Of a DNA stretch of 15,440 bases, positions 6,841 to 13,974 are shown one piece after another. Each line of letters opens with the position of its first letter. Within the stretch, counting starts at the first letter, position 1. Position numbers and translations under genes: made by a program. The notes under the pieces were generated by a model. That model was not told the origin of the DNA and ran no database searches. It worked only from the letters and a program-made list of their open reading frames with translations. The stretch is from Candidatus Manganitrophaceae bacterium (GTDB lineage: Bacteria; Nitrospirota; Nitrospiria; SBBL01; Manganitrophaceae), in NCBI GenBank assembly GCA_004297235.1, contig SCUR01000183.1, positions 1 through 15,440 of the forward strand, written 5' to 3'.

Positions 6841-7914
6841 ATGAACATCCGCACCCGCTGGACCGCTTGGCTCTTTTCCACCGTCTTACTGTTTTCTCCC
6901 TCCGTCTCCTCGGCCTTCGTGGGGGACGAGGAAAATACCATCGACATCTACCAGCGGGTCAATGCCAGCGTCGTCAACATCACCAGCATTGCCGTCACCT
7001 ACGACTTCTTTCTCAACCCCATTCCTTCCGAGGCCACCGGTTCCGGTTCGATCATCGATAAGAAAGGCTACATCCTCACCAACAACCATGTGATTCGAGA
7101 TTCCGAGCGGTTGGAGGTGACCTTGGCGGATGGAAGCAAATGGCCGGGGGAGATGGTCGGGACCGACCCTCAAACCGATCTCGCCATCATCAAGATTAAT
7201 ACCCCCCCCGACCGTCTCACCACTATCCCGATGGGGAATTCAGACGGCCTCCGACCCGGGCAGAAGGTATTGGCGATCGGAAACCCCTTCGGCCTGGAGC
7301 GAACCCTCACCTCCGGCATCATCAGCTCCGTTCGGAAGAACATCCGCGCCGGCGATCTGGAGATGGATGAAGTCATCCAGATCGACGCTGCAATCAATCC
7401 CGGCAATTCGGGCGGTCCGCTGCTCGACTCGGAAGGGAAGATGATCGGCATTAATACCGCCATCTTCACCCCTTCCGGCGGGAGCGTCGGGATCGGCTTT
7501 GCCATCCCGATCAACACCGCAAAACGGATTTTGAACGAGCTGATCACGAAAGGCTACGTCGCCTACGCCTGGATGGGAATCGACACGCAAACGCTCCTTC
7601 CGGAATTCGCGGAAGCGCTCTCCCTCCCGATCCGCAGAGGGGTCTTGGTCACCCGCGTGGTGCGGGGGGGACCCGCCCATCAGGCCGGCATCCGGGGAGG
7701 AACGCAGCGGGTGGAGGTCGGAAACGCCATTCTCGTGGTCGGCGGCGACATTCTTGTCGCCGTGGACGGGGAGAAGATCAACTCGGCGGAAGATTTTCAT
7801 CTCGTCATGAAGACCAAGCGGCCGGGCGACCGGATCCGGCTGACCCTCTGGCGGGGACGGGAGAAAAGAGAGGTGGAGATTAAGCTCGGCGAGCGCCCCC
7901 GGCGGACTGGATGA
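6841..7914 (+). CDS. HtrA/DegP-family periplasmic serine protease (S1C) with one PDZ domain
   Basis: The protein has 357 residues from the ATG at 6841. A basic start and hydrophobic segment ending in SVSSA looks like a Sec signal peptide, although it could remain as an anchor as in DegS. The trypsin-like domain has the full triad: H83 in TNNHV, D113 in TDLAI and S190 in GNSGGP, so it should be active. One PDZ domain follows (about residues 240-350). It has an inserted GIRGGTQRVEVGN segment before the GGDILVAVDG strand, a variant I know from other bacterial S1C proteases. Length and single PDZ match DegS or HtrA-like proteins rather than two-PDZ DegP. The alternative TTG at 6829 adds four residues; neither start has a strong ribosome-binding site. 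The gene is third in the cassette with two lipoproteins, which suggests envelope protein quality control. Confidence 0.93.
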   Translation: MNIRTRWTAWLFSTVLLFSPSVSSAFVGDEENTIDIYQRVNASVVNITSIAVTYDFFLNPIPSEATGSGSIIDKKGYILTNNHVIRDSERLEVTLADGSKWPGEMVGTDPQTDLAIIKINTPPDRLTTIPMGNSDGLRPGQKVLAIGNPFGLERTLTSGIISSVRKNIRAGDLEMDEVIQIDAAINPGNSGGPLLDSEGKMIGINTAIFTPSGGSVGIGFAIPINTAKRILNELITKGYVAYAWMGIDTQTLLPEFAEALSLPIRRGVLVTRVVRGGPAHQAGIRGGTQRVEVGNAILVVGGDILVAVDGEKINSAEDFHLVMKTKRPGDRIRLTLWRGREKREVEIKLGERPRRTG

Positions 7915-7935
7915 CTCGATCCGCGGATGGAATAC

Positions 7936-7964
7936 TTTCCGGCCCCGACGCTGTATGATATGAT
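7936..7964 (+). promoter_or_regulatory. Possible extended -10 promoter of the ligase-ABC operon
   Basis: TATGAT occurs twice, overlapping by one base (7954-7959 and 7959-7964). The second copy has TG one base upstream (7956-7957), an extended -10. The -35 position (TTTCCG, 7936-7941, 17-base spacing) is weak. A perfect 10-base palindrome, ATCCG/CGGAT, lies just upstream at 7919-7928. Transcription would start near 7971, about 42 bases before the ligase ATG. Confidence 0.4.
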
Positions 7965-8012
7965 TGCTCCGTTGGGTCCTTTTTCTTCTGAACAAAGACG
8001 AGCTCGCGTTTT

Positions 8013-9746
8013 ATGAAATTTCTGATTTTTGTCCGCGACTTCTTGGAAAAGCTGGAGGCGACCGCGAAACGGTTGGAGATGTTTGCGATCTTGGCGGAGC
8101 TTTTTCAGCAGGCCGACGCCGACGAGATCGACAAACTCATTTATTTCACGCAGGGGGAGCTCCTTCCGCCGTTTCACGGGATCAACATCGGGATGTCGGA
8201 GAAGTATCTCCTCCGGGCGCTGGCAAAGGCGGGGGAAATCGATCCGGAGTCGATCGCGAAGCAGTACCGGGTGGTCGGAGATGTCGGTGGTCTGGCGGAG
8301 CAGGTGATTCGTGGACGGGGAAAGGGGCTTTCGGTCTCGGAAGTCTATCAGTCGATTTACGAGATCGCCCAGATGTCGGGGGAGGGGAGTGTGGAGCGGA
8401 AGATCGATTCCGTCTGCCGCCTCTTCTCTTCGGTCTCCCCGGTCGAGGCGAAATATATCGCCCGGTTTATGACCGGCAAATTACGGCTCGGGGCGGGGGA
8501 TGCGACCGTTCTCGAGGCGCTCGCTCTCTCCCGAGGGGATCGCGCTCTGAGAAAAGATCTCGATCGCGCGTATAACATCACCTCGGACCTCGGCTTGGTC
8601 GCCAAGACCCTCTTCGAGTCGGGCATCGAAGGGATTCGCGCGATGTCGGTCCGGATGGGTTATCCGATCCGTCCCGCCCTCTGCGAGCGGCTCTCGTCGG
8701 CCGAAGAGATCGTCGAGAAGATCGGCCGCTGCTCCGTCGAGGTCAAATACGACGGCTTTCGCTGCCAGGTCCACAAGAGCAAAAACGACATCGCTCTCTT
8801 TTCCAGAAATCAGGAGCGGACGACGCCGATGTTTCCGGAGATCGTCGAGGCCTGCCGAAACCTCTTCGGAAATCAGGAGGTGATCTTGGAAGGAGAGGCG
8901 CTCGCCTACAACGAGGCCACCGGGGATCTTCTCCCCTTTCAGGTGACCAGTCAACGGAGGCGCAAGCATGGCATCGAAGATATGGCGAAGGCCTTTCCGC
9001 TCAAATTTTTTGTCTTTGATCTCCTCTACCTGAACGGGGAAGATTACACCCACTTCGGCTATGCCGACCGGCGGAAGAAATTGATCGAGCTGATTCAAAA
9101 AAAGAGTCCGGTGATGGAGGTCTCTCAGGCGATCGAGACCGATCAACCGGTCGAGATCCAGAAATTCTTCGACGCGTCGATCGAGCGGGGGCTGGAGGGG
9201 ATTGTCGCTAAGCGCTTGGATGCCCCTTACGCCGCCGGCTCGCGGAACTTCAACTGGATTAAGCTGAAGCGAAGTTATAAAGGAGAGCTCTCCGATTCGG
9301 TCGATCTGGTCATTGTCGGCTACTTCGCCGGGAAAGGGCATCGAGCCAAATTCGGCATCGGCACGATTCTCAGCGCCGTCTATGATCCGGAGGAAGACCG
9401 GTTCAAGACGGTCACCCGGATCGGGACCGGCTTCTCGGAGGAGGAGCTCGTCCAGCTCAAGAATCTGCTCGATGAGATCGCCTCTCCCGAACAACCCCAT
9501 CAGGTCGACTCGGAGATCGTCCCGGACGTCTGGGTCTTTCCGAAGTATGTCATTACCGTGACGGCCGATGAGATCACCCGCTCGCCGAACCACACCGCCG
9601 GAAGAGACGCCGAAGGGGTCGGTTATGCGCTCCGTTTCCCCCGCGTGCAAGGTTTTATCCGGACCGACAAAAGTCCGCAAGACGCCACGACCGTCGGAGA
9701 GATCGTCGAGATGTTCAACCTGCAAAAACGGGTGAAGATGGAATGA
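8013..9746 (+). CDS. lig: ATP-dependent DNA ligase, archaeal/eukaryotic type
   Basis: The product is 577 residues, about the size of archaeal replicative ligases and far larger than minimal bacterial LigD- or LigE-type enzymes. The N-terminal 220 residues form the helical DNA-binding domain, and the start MKFL with a helix containing EKLEATAKRLEM matches archaeal ligases. The nucleotidyltransferase domain has motif I with the adenylated lysine K245 in K-Y-D-G-F-R, motif III (LEGEALAY), IIIa (FVFDLLYLNG), IV (EGIVAKR) and V (WIKLKR). The OB-fold domain follows, with motif VI RFPR near the C-terminus. All steps of ATP-dependent nick sealing should work. Bacteria normally replicate with NAD+-dependent LigA, so this is an additional ligase, probably for repair, and its archaeal type suggests old horizontal transfer. 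There is no clear Shine-Dalgarno. The end overlaps the next gene (ATGA, 9743-9746), so it is coupled to an ABC-type membrane protein. Confidence 0.95.
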   Translation: MKFLIFVRDFLEKLEATAKRLEMFAILAELFQQADADEIDKLIYFTQGELLPPFHGINIGMSEKYLLRALAKAGEIDPESIAKQYRVVGDVGGLAEQVIRGRGKGLSVSEVYQSIYEIAQMSGEGSVERKIDSVCRLFSSVSPVEAKYIARFMTGKLRLGAGDATVLEALALSRGDRALRKDLDRAYNITSDLGLVAKTLFESGIEGIRAMSVRMGYPIRPALCERLSSAEEIVEKIGRCSVEVKYDGFRCQVHKSKNDIALFSRNQERTTPMFPEIVEACRNLFGNQEVILEGEALAYNEATGDLLPFQVTSQRRRKHGIEDMAKAFPLKFFVFDLLYLNGEDYTHFGYADRRKKLIELIQKKSPVMEVSQAIETDQPVEIQKFFDASIERGLEGIVAKRLDAPYAAGSRNFNWIKLKRSYKGELSDSVDLVIVGYFAGKGHRAKFGIGTILSAVYDPEEDRFKTVTRIGTGFSEEELVQLKNLLDEIASPEQPHQVDSEIVPDVWVFPKYVITVTADEITRSPNHTAGRDAEGVGYALRFPRVQGFIRTDKSPQDATTVGEIVEMFNLQKRVKME

Positions 9747-11062
9747 GCGTGCTGGGCTCGTATCTGAAGATCAGGAGGAAAGCCCTCCTCCGAACCTGGG
9801 GCGAAGAGTGGGCGACTTATTTTATTTTGGCGCCGGTGATGATCGGCGCCGTCTTTCTGCTGGGACGGCGGATCTTTCACGATTTCGCCTCCAAGGTCGG
9901 AAGCGTCGAGCCGGTGTCGCTCTCGGAGCCGGCGTTGCTTCAATCGGTGCTCGCCCTCCTCTCCCTCAAAATCTTTTTTAACTTTCTGCCCCTCTCGAAA
10001 CGCCTCTACCCGACGGAGCAGTCCCTCACGATCGATGATCTTTTACCGATCCGATCCGAGACGCGATATCTGCTGTTCTACATCGAACAGCTTATTCGAG
10101 ACCTTCCCTTTTTCCTGTTCGGTTTTTTTGTCGTCCTTTTTCTCGACAAGCCCCATTTGATCGGATGGGTTTTTACCTTTTGGCTCTTCTTCCCCGGAAT
10201 GGAGATCGGACTCACCCTGCTTTGGAACCATCTCCGTCCTCCGAGCCGGAGCGAGCTCGTTTTGGCACTCTTCCTCCTCCTCTGGTTGATCTGGTTTCTC
10301 CCGATCGAGAGTCTCGGCTGGTGGATCGACTTCGTCGCGCCGTTTCTCGTGACGGTCGGATTCTGGGGGTTCGGACGGTGGCGGTATAAAGATGTCTCGG
10401 GGGTCGAACAGCTGCTGATCGAGTCGCAACAACGGGGAACCCTCTTCAGACGGATCGGCGGGTGGATTCCCGAAAGCGTCCGGCCGCTGGTGATCCGCGA
10501 CCTCCAGCTGACCTTGCGCAACTTCGCGCCGCTCTTTTGGCGCAACCTGGCGATTGCCTTTTTTTTAACCGCGGCGGTCGTCCTGCGCGGAAATATTCCG
10601 GCCGCGGTGTTCTGTGCGGCCGCGACCTATTTCCTTTCGGCGACGGCGTCGACCCTCTTTGCTCTGCAGCGGCCTTATCGGGCGATGGATTACATGCTTC
10701 CGCTTCCGGTGGAGCGGATCTGGCGAGGGAAAGTGATCTATGCGATCACCCTTTCCCTCCCGATCCCCTGGTTGGTCTGGGGGATCGAAATGGGGGTCCG
10801 CTCCGTCTCCTTCGCCGACGCTCTCCCGCTGCTCCTTCAATTGATCTTGGTCGGGCTGGCGGTCGCCGCGTTGACGGGGGGAACGATTTGCGAGGGGGAC
10901 CAGAAGCCGGCGCTCCACTACATTATCGCCGGTTTCTTGTCGCTGCTGGCCACCCTGTTTATCGCCGTCTTCCATCCGCTTCTCTTTGTCTTGGTCTTTC
11001 CGGTCTTGGGCAATTTGCGCGGCTCTGCGATCACCCGTCTTGAAAATGAGGAGGCCGCGTAG
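9743..11062 (+). CDS. Polytopic membrane protein, ABC-2-like exporter permease
   Basis: This is a 439-residue, very hydrophobic protein with about 11-12 predicted membrane segments by eye, for example near residues 23-43, 66-83 and 108-135, and several from 265 onward. Soluble loops include a basic cytoplasmic stretch around RRIGGWIPESVRPLVIRDLQLTLRN, a position and style I associate with ABC-2 permeases that contact their ATPase. The last residues ENEEAA are cytoplasmic-looking. It starts with the ATG that overlaps the ligase stop, and its own stop lies one base before the ATPase start. The permease role is inferred mainly from this pairing; the sequence itself does not match a family I can name, and the substrate is unknown. 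Twice the usual six helices in one chain suggests a fused two-half permease. Confidence 0.7.
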   Translation: MSVLGSYLKIRRKALLRTWGEEWATYFILAPVMIGAVFLLGRRIFHDFASKVGSVEPVSLSEPALLQSVLALLSLKIFFNFLPLSKRLYPTEQSLTIDDLLPIRSETRYLLFYIEQLIRDLPFFLFGFFVVLFLDKPHLIGWVFTFWLFFPGMEIGLTLLWNHLRPPSRSELVLALFLLLWLIWFLPIESLGWWIDFVAPFLVTVGFWGFGRWRYKDVSGVEQLLIESQQRGTLFRRIGGWIPESVRPLVIRDLQLTLRNFAPLFWRNLAIAFFLTAAVVLRGNIPAAVFCAAATYFLSATASTLFALQRPYRAMDYMLPLPVERIWRGKVIYAITLSLPIPWLVWGIEMGVRSVSFADALPLLLQLILVGLAVAALTGGTICEGDQKPALHYIIAGFLSLLATLFIAVFHPLLFVLVFPVLGNLRGSAITRLENEEAA

Positions 11063-11063
11063 G

Positions 11064-11774
11064 ATGTCGATTCAGCTCCAGGGGGTCACCAAACGTTACG
11101 ACACGATCGTCGCGGTGCAGCCGCTCGATCTGAAGATCGACGGAGAAATTTGCGGGCTCGTCGGCAACAACGGGGCCGGCAAATCGACCTTGATGAAAAT
11201 GATCACCGGGCTCCTTCACCCGGATGCGGGAAAGGTGGTGATCAATGGAATCGATCTGGAGAAGGAGCCGGAGGAGGCGAAGCGCCAAATCGGATACCTT
11301 CCCGAATCGCCGATGCTCTACCCGCGGCTGACGCCGGAAGAGCTCTTGACCTACATCGCCGAGGTGAAGGGCGTTCCTTCTCCGACCGCCGAGGTCCACC
11401 GCTGGCTGGACGTTTTTGGGCTGATCGAGAAGCGGGGAGCGCTGCTGCGGGACCTCTCTTTCGGGATGAAAAAGAAAGTGGCCCTATCGACGGCCTTGAT
11501 CGGTTCGCCCCGTCTTCTCATCCTCGATGAGCCGTTCAACGGCCTGGATGTCGCCACCATGGAGCGGCTGGCGGAGATGATCGTCGGGTTCAATCAAAAC
11601 GGAGCGACCGTTTTGATCTCCAGCCACTTGATGGAGTATGTCGACCGCCTCTGCCGCCGCGTTTTGATTCTCAAAAAAGGAAAGGTCGTCCGGGAGGGGA
11701 CCCCGGAAGAATTGCGGGGAGAGGCGAAGGCCTCCTCGTTCCATCAGGCGTTTTTATATTACACGAGAGATTGA
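11064..11774 (+). CDS. ABC transporter ATP-binding protein
   Basis: This is a 236-residue single ABC ATPase. Walker A is GNNGAGKST (34-42, K40) and the signature is the ABC-2-type variant LSFGMKKK (131-138). Walker B is LLILDEP with D155 and catalytic E156, followed by NGLD, and the H-loop is H188 in SSH. The Q-loop position reads YLPE, where the usual Gln is replaced by Glu, as in many drug and lantibiotic-type ABC-2 ATPases. The start at 11064 is set by GAGGAGG at 11048-11054, nine bases upstream, inside the end of the permease gene. The open frame runs further upstream to 10986, but that part overlaps the permease and lacks homology. Together with the preceding membrane protein it should form an exporter. 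The C-terminus is short, with no extra domain. Confidence 0.93.
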   Translation: MSIQLQGVTKRYDTIVAVQPLDLKIDGEICGLVGNNGAGKSTLMKMITGLLHPDAGKVVINGIDLEKEPEEAKRQIGYLPESPMLYPRLTPEELLTYIAEVKGVPSPTAEVHRWLDVFGLIEKRGALLRDLSFGMKKKVALSTALIGSPRLLILDEPFNGLDVATMERLAEMIVGFNQNGATVLISSHLMEYVDRLCRRVLILKKGKVVREGTPEELRGEAKASSFHQAFLYYTRD

Positions 11775-11780
11775 AGACAA

Positions 11781-11835
11781 AGCGATCAGCCCTCAGCATA
11801 AAGATTGTTGAAGAATCTTTCTTCAGCTGATCGCT
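11781..11835. repeat. Nested palindrome between the ABC operon and the amidohydrolase gene
   Basis: A perfect 10-base inverted repeat, AGCGATCAGC (11781-11790) and GCTGATCGCT (11826-11835), encloses a second 7-base stem, AAAGATT (11800-11806) and AATCTTT (11814-11820), with a seven-base loop. A third option, TGAAGA (11809-11814) with TCTTCA (11820-11825), competes with the inner stem. No T tract follows on either side, so intrinsic termination is doubtful. It may be a mobile or dispersed palindromic unit or an mRNA-stabilising structure that separates the two genes. Confidence 0.6.
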
Positions 11836-11862
11836 GAAAGCTCTCTTTATCAAGGAGCCCTC

Positions 11863-12654
11863 ATGAGGGTCGGGTTCGTACAATTCGATTGTCGATTTGG
11901 AGAGATAGAAAATAACGCGTATCGCGCGGCGCACTTCATCTCTCATCAGCGGGCCGACCTCTGGGTCTTGCCGGAGCTTTTTAACACCGGCTATCAATTC
12001 GTCTCGAAGCGGGAGGTCGCGGCGCTGGCGGAGCCGGTCCCGAACGGCCCGACGACGCAACGGCTGATCCGGATGGCGAAGGAAAATAAAACCCATCTGG
12101 TGGCGGGCCTGGCGGAGCGAAGCGGGAAGTCTTTTTACAATTCCTCGGTCTTGGTGGGGCCGAAGGGGCTGATCGGTCTCTATCGAAAAATTCATCTCTT
12201 CTATGAAGAGACGCGTTGGTTCACCCCCGGCAATCTTCGGTTCCAAGTCCATCCGGTCGGAAAAGCCCGGGTCGGGATGATGGTCTGCTTCGACTGGTTT
12301 TTTCCCGAGGCAGCCCGGAGTCTGGCGCTGCTCGGGGCCGATCTCATCGCTCACCCTTCCAATCTGGTTTTGCCCTATTGTCCGGACGCCATGCCGACCC
12401 GCTGTCTGGAAAATCGGCTCTTCGCGGTCACCGCAAACCGGGTCGGCTCCGAATCGCGAGGCACGGAGACCCTGACCTACATCGGAATGAGCGAGGTGGT
12501 CGATCCGAAAGGGAAGATCCTTTATCGGGCTTCGGATAAGAATGAAGAGGCGCATGTGGTGGAGATCGATCCGAAGCTCGCCCGCAACAAATCGCTCAAC
12601 CGCTACAATGATCTCATCAAAGATCGGCGCAACCGATTCTACGTAAAATCCTAG
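11863..12654 (+). CDS. Nitrilase-superfamily (carbon-nitrogen) amidohydrolase, PH0642-like
   Basis: The protein has 263 residues, the usual size of single-domain carbon-nitrogen hydrolases. The triad is complete: E38 in LPELF, K109 in YRKIHLF and C142 in MVCFDWFFPEA. A region after the Cys (HPSNLVLPYCPDAMPTR, then LENRLFAVTANRVG) and the C-terminus (ARNKSLN, then IKDRR) follow closely, as I remember it, the structurally known Pyrococcus horikoshii protein PH0642. The reaction should be hydrolysis of an amide or N-carbamoyl C-N bond through a thioester; true nitrile hydrolysis is unlikely from this subgroup. The natural substrate is unknown. AAGGAG ends about seven bases upstream of the ATG. 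It is soluble, with no signal peptide. It lies downstream of the ABC operon, separated by a nested palindrome, and may be transcribed with it. Confidence 0.9.
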   Translation: MRVGFVQFDCRFGEIENNAYRAAHFISHQRADLWVLPELFNTGYQFVSKREVAALAEPVPNGPTTQRLIRMAKENKTHLVAGLAERSGKSFYNSSVLVGPKGLIGLYRKIHLFYEETRWFTPGNLRFQVHPVGKARVGMMVCFDWFFPEAARSLALLGADLIAHPSNLVLPYCPDAMPTRCLENRLFAVTANRVGSESRGTETLTYIGMSEVVDPKGKILYRASDKNEEAHVVEIDPKLARNKSLNRYNDLIKDRRNRFYVKS

Positions 12655-12710
12655 TCGGCCCCTTTCCTCACTCCTGCCTCCTGACGACTCGCTGTTCCTC
12701 ACGTCTTTTC

Positions 12711-12741
12711 TTGACGATCTCCGTCACCCGTCTGTTATCAT
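12711..12741 (+). promoter_or_regulatory. Possible promoter giving a leaderless MFS mRNA
   Basis: TATCAT (12736-12741) matches five of six -10 positions and ends six bases before the ATG at 12748. Transcription starting at the usual distance would begin on or next to that A. A -35-like TTGACG (12711-12716) lies 19 bases upstream, a longer than ideal spacing. The GGGAG touching the ATG is too close to serve as a ribosome-binding site, which fits a leaderless message. Confidence 0.4.
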
Positions 12742-12747
12742 TGGGAG

Positions 12748-13974
12748 ATGAGAGATCCCACGCTTGATGAAGCGCGTCCCGCGCTGATCACCCGCGACTT
12801 CGTTTTGCTCTTTCTTGCGCATCTTCTCTTCGGTCTTTCCTTCTGGCCGTATGTTCTGCTCCCGGTCTTTCTGCAGGAGCTCGGGGCCGATCTCTTTCAT
12901 GTCGGCTTGATCATGGGGAGCGCCGCGCTGGCGGGGATTCTGATCCGGCCGTGGGTCGGGTCGGCGCTCAATCGGATCGGACGAAAACGGCTCTTGGCGA
13001 TCGGAGGCCTTCTTTTCACGGCGGCCAATCTCTCCTATCTCGGAATCGACTCGACCGGATTTTCGATCTACCTCGTTCGGCTTCTCCACGGGTCCGGAAT
13101 GGGGATTCTGATGGCGACCCTCTTCACCCTGGCGGCCGACTATTCCCCTCCGACGCGGCGGACGGAGGGGATCGCTCTTTTCGGCGTAGCGGGCCATTTA
13201 TCAGGCGCCATCGGCGTCTTGATGGGAGAGCAGTGGATTCACCTCGGCGGTTATCACGCCCTCTTCATCAGCGGCGCCGTTCTAGCGGCCCTTTCAATGG
13301 GAACGAGTCTGCTGGTTCGGGAGCCCGAGGGGACTTCTCACGAGAACCGGTCAAAGCGTTTTTTTCACATCTCCATCAGCCCAGCGCTTCGCCTTCCGAT
13401 CTTCGGCACCGTCGCCTTCGGTTTGAGCATGACCTCCTACATGGTCTTTCTGAAACCGTATGCGGTCACAGTGGGAGTCGGGTCGGTCACCCCCTTTTTC
13501 GTCGCTTATACGTTAACGGCAGTCAGCGCTCGCTTGATCGGCAGTACCTGGCCCGACCGCTTCGGGTTAAAACCGGTTCTCTATCCGGCCATGGGTTCGA
13601 TGGTCGTCGGTCTTTCGTTCTTACCGTTCTGGAAAGGGATTGGAGGGTTGAGCGTTAGCGGGATCCTCTGCGGATTCGGGCATGCTTTTATCTTTCCGAT
13701 CCTGTCGGTAATGATGATCGAGCGGGAGGAAGAAGAAAATCGCGGGAGCGTGGTAACCCTCTTTACCATGCTCTACGACGCCGGCCTGCTGATCGGCGCC
13801 CCGCTGCTCGGTTTGATCGCAAGAGGGAACCGCTACACGCCGATGTTTCTCTTCGCGGCATTGATCGAGATTACAAGCCTGATCTCGTTTTTTTTGTTGG
13901 ATCGGGGAGAGGGCGCCGCCGGAAGCGGGGCCGTTCATGGCGCGAAAAAAAAGTCTAGGGAAGCGATTCGATGA
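12748..13974 (+). CDS. MFS transporter, 12-helix type
   Basis: This encodes a 408-residue permease with about 12 hydrophobic helices in two six-helix halves and a hydrophilic central loop near residues 190-210 (REPEGTSHENRSKR). The loop between helices 2 and 3 reads GSALNRIGRKRLLAIGG, the MFS signature A-motif (G-x-x-x-D/N-R-x-G-R-R/K). The helix after the second conserved loop includes LLHGSGMGILMATLF, the R/L-x-x-x-G-x-G pattern of motif B/C regions. The C-terminal tail (about 25 residues) is basic and polar. Relatives include sugar, drug and metabolite exporters; the substrate cannot be called. The ATG has no usable ribosome-binding site but sits six bases after a -10-like hexamer, suggesting leaderless translation. 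The 3' end overlaps the oppositely oriented hydrolase gene by 20 bases. Confidence 0.88.
   Translation: MRDPTLDEARPALITRDFVLLFLAHLLFGLSFWPYVLLPVFLQELGADLFHVGLIMGSAALAGILIRPWVGSALNRIGRKRLLAIGGLLFTAANLSYLGIDSTGFSIYLVRLLHGSGMGILMATLFTLAADYSPPTRRTEGIALFGVAGHLSGAIGVLMGEQWIHLGGYHALFISGAVLAALSMGTSLLVREPEGTSHENRSKRFFHISISPALRLPIFGTVAFGLSMTSYMVFLKPYAVTVGVGSVTPFFVAYTLTAVSARLIGSTWPDRFGLKPVLYPAMGSMVVGLSFLPFWKGIGGLSVSGILCGFGHAFIFPILSVMMIEREEEENRGSVVTLFTMLYDAGLLIGAPLLGLIARGNRYTPMFLFAALIEITSLISFFLLDRGEGAAGSGAVHGAKKKSREAIR

Noticed and set aside
7240..7995. Minus-strand open frame (251 codons) opposite the HtrA gene
   Set aside because: Shadow of the protease frame; no ribosome-binding site or protein resemblance.
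8481..9725. Long minus-strand open frame (414 codons) opposite the ligase gene
   Set aside because: It mirrors the ligase codons in a GC-rich sequence, has no recognisable domain, and lies fully inside a gene with all catalytic motifs.
10462..11043. Plus-strand open frame (193 codons) overlapping the permease gene in another frame
   Set aside because: Shadow frame with Gly/Arg/Asp-rich composition; the permease frame has clear membrane segments and fits the operon.
11671..12702. Minus-strand open frame (343 codons) opposite the amidohydrolase gene
   Set aside because: It is antisense to a gene with an intact catalytic triad, spans two genes and an intergenic palindrome, and has an Arg/Pro/Asp-rich composition typical of shadow frames.
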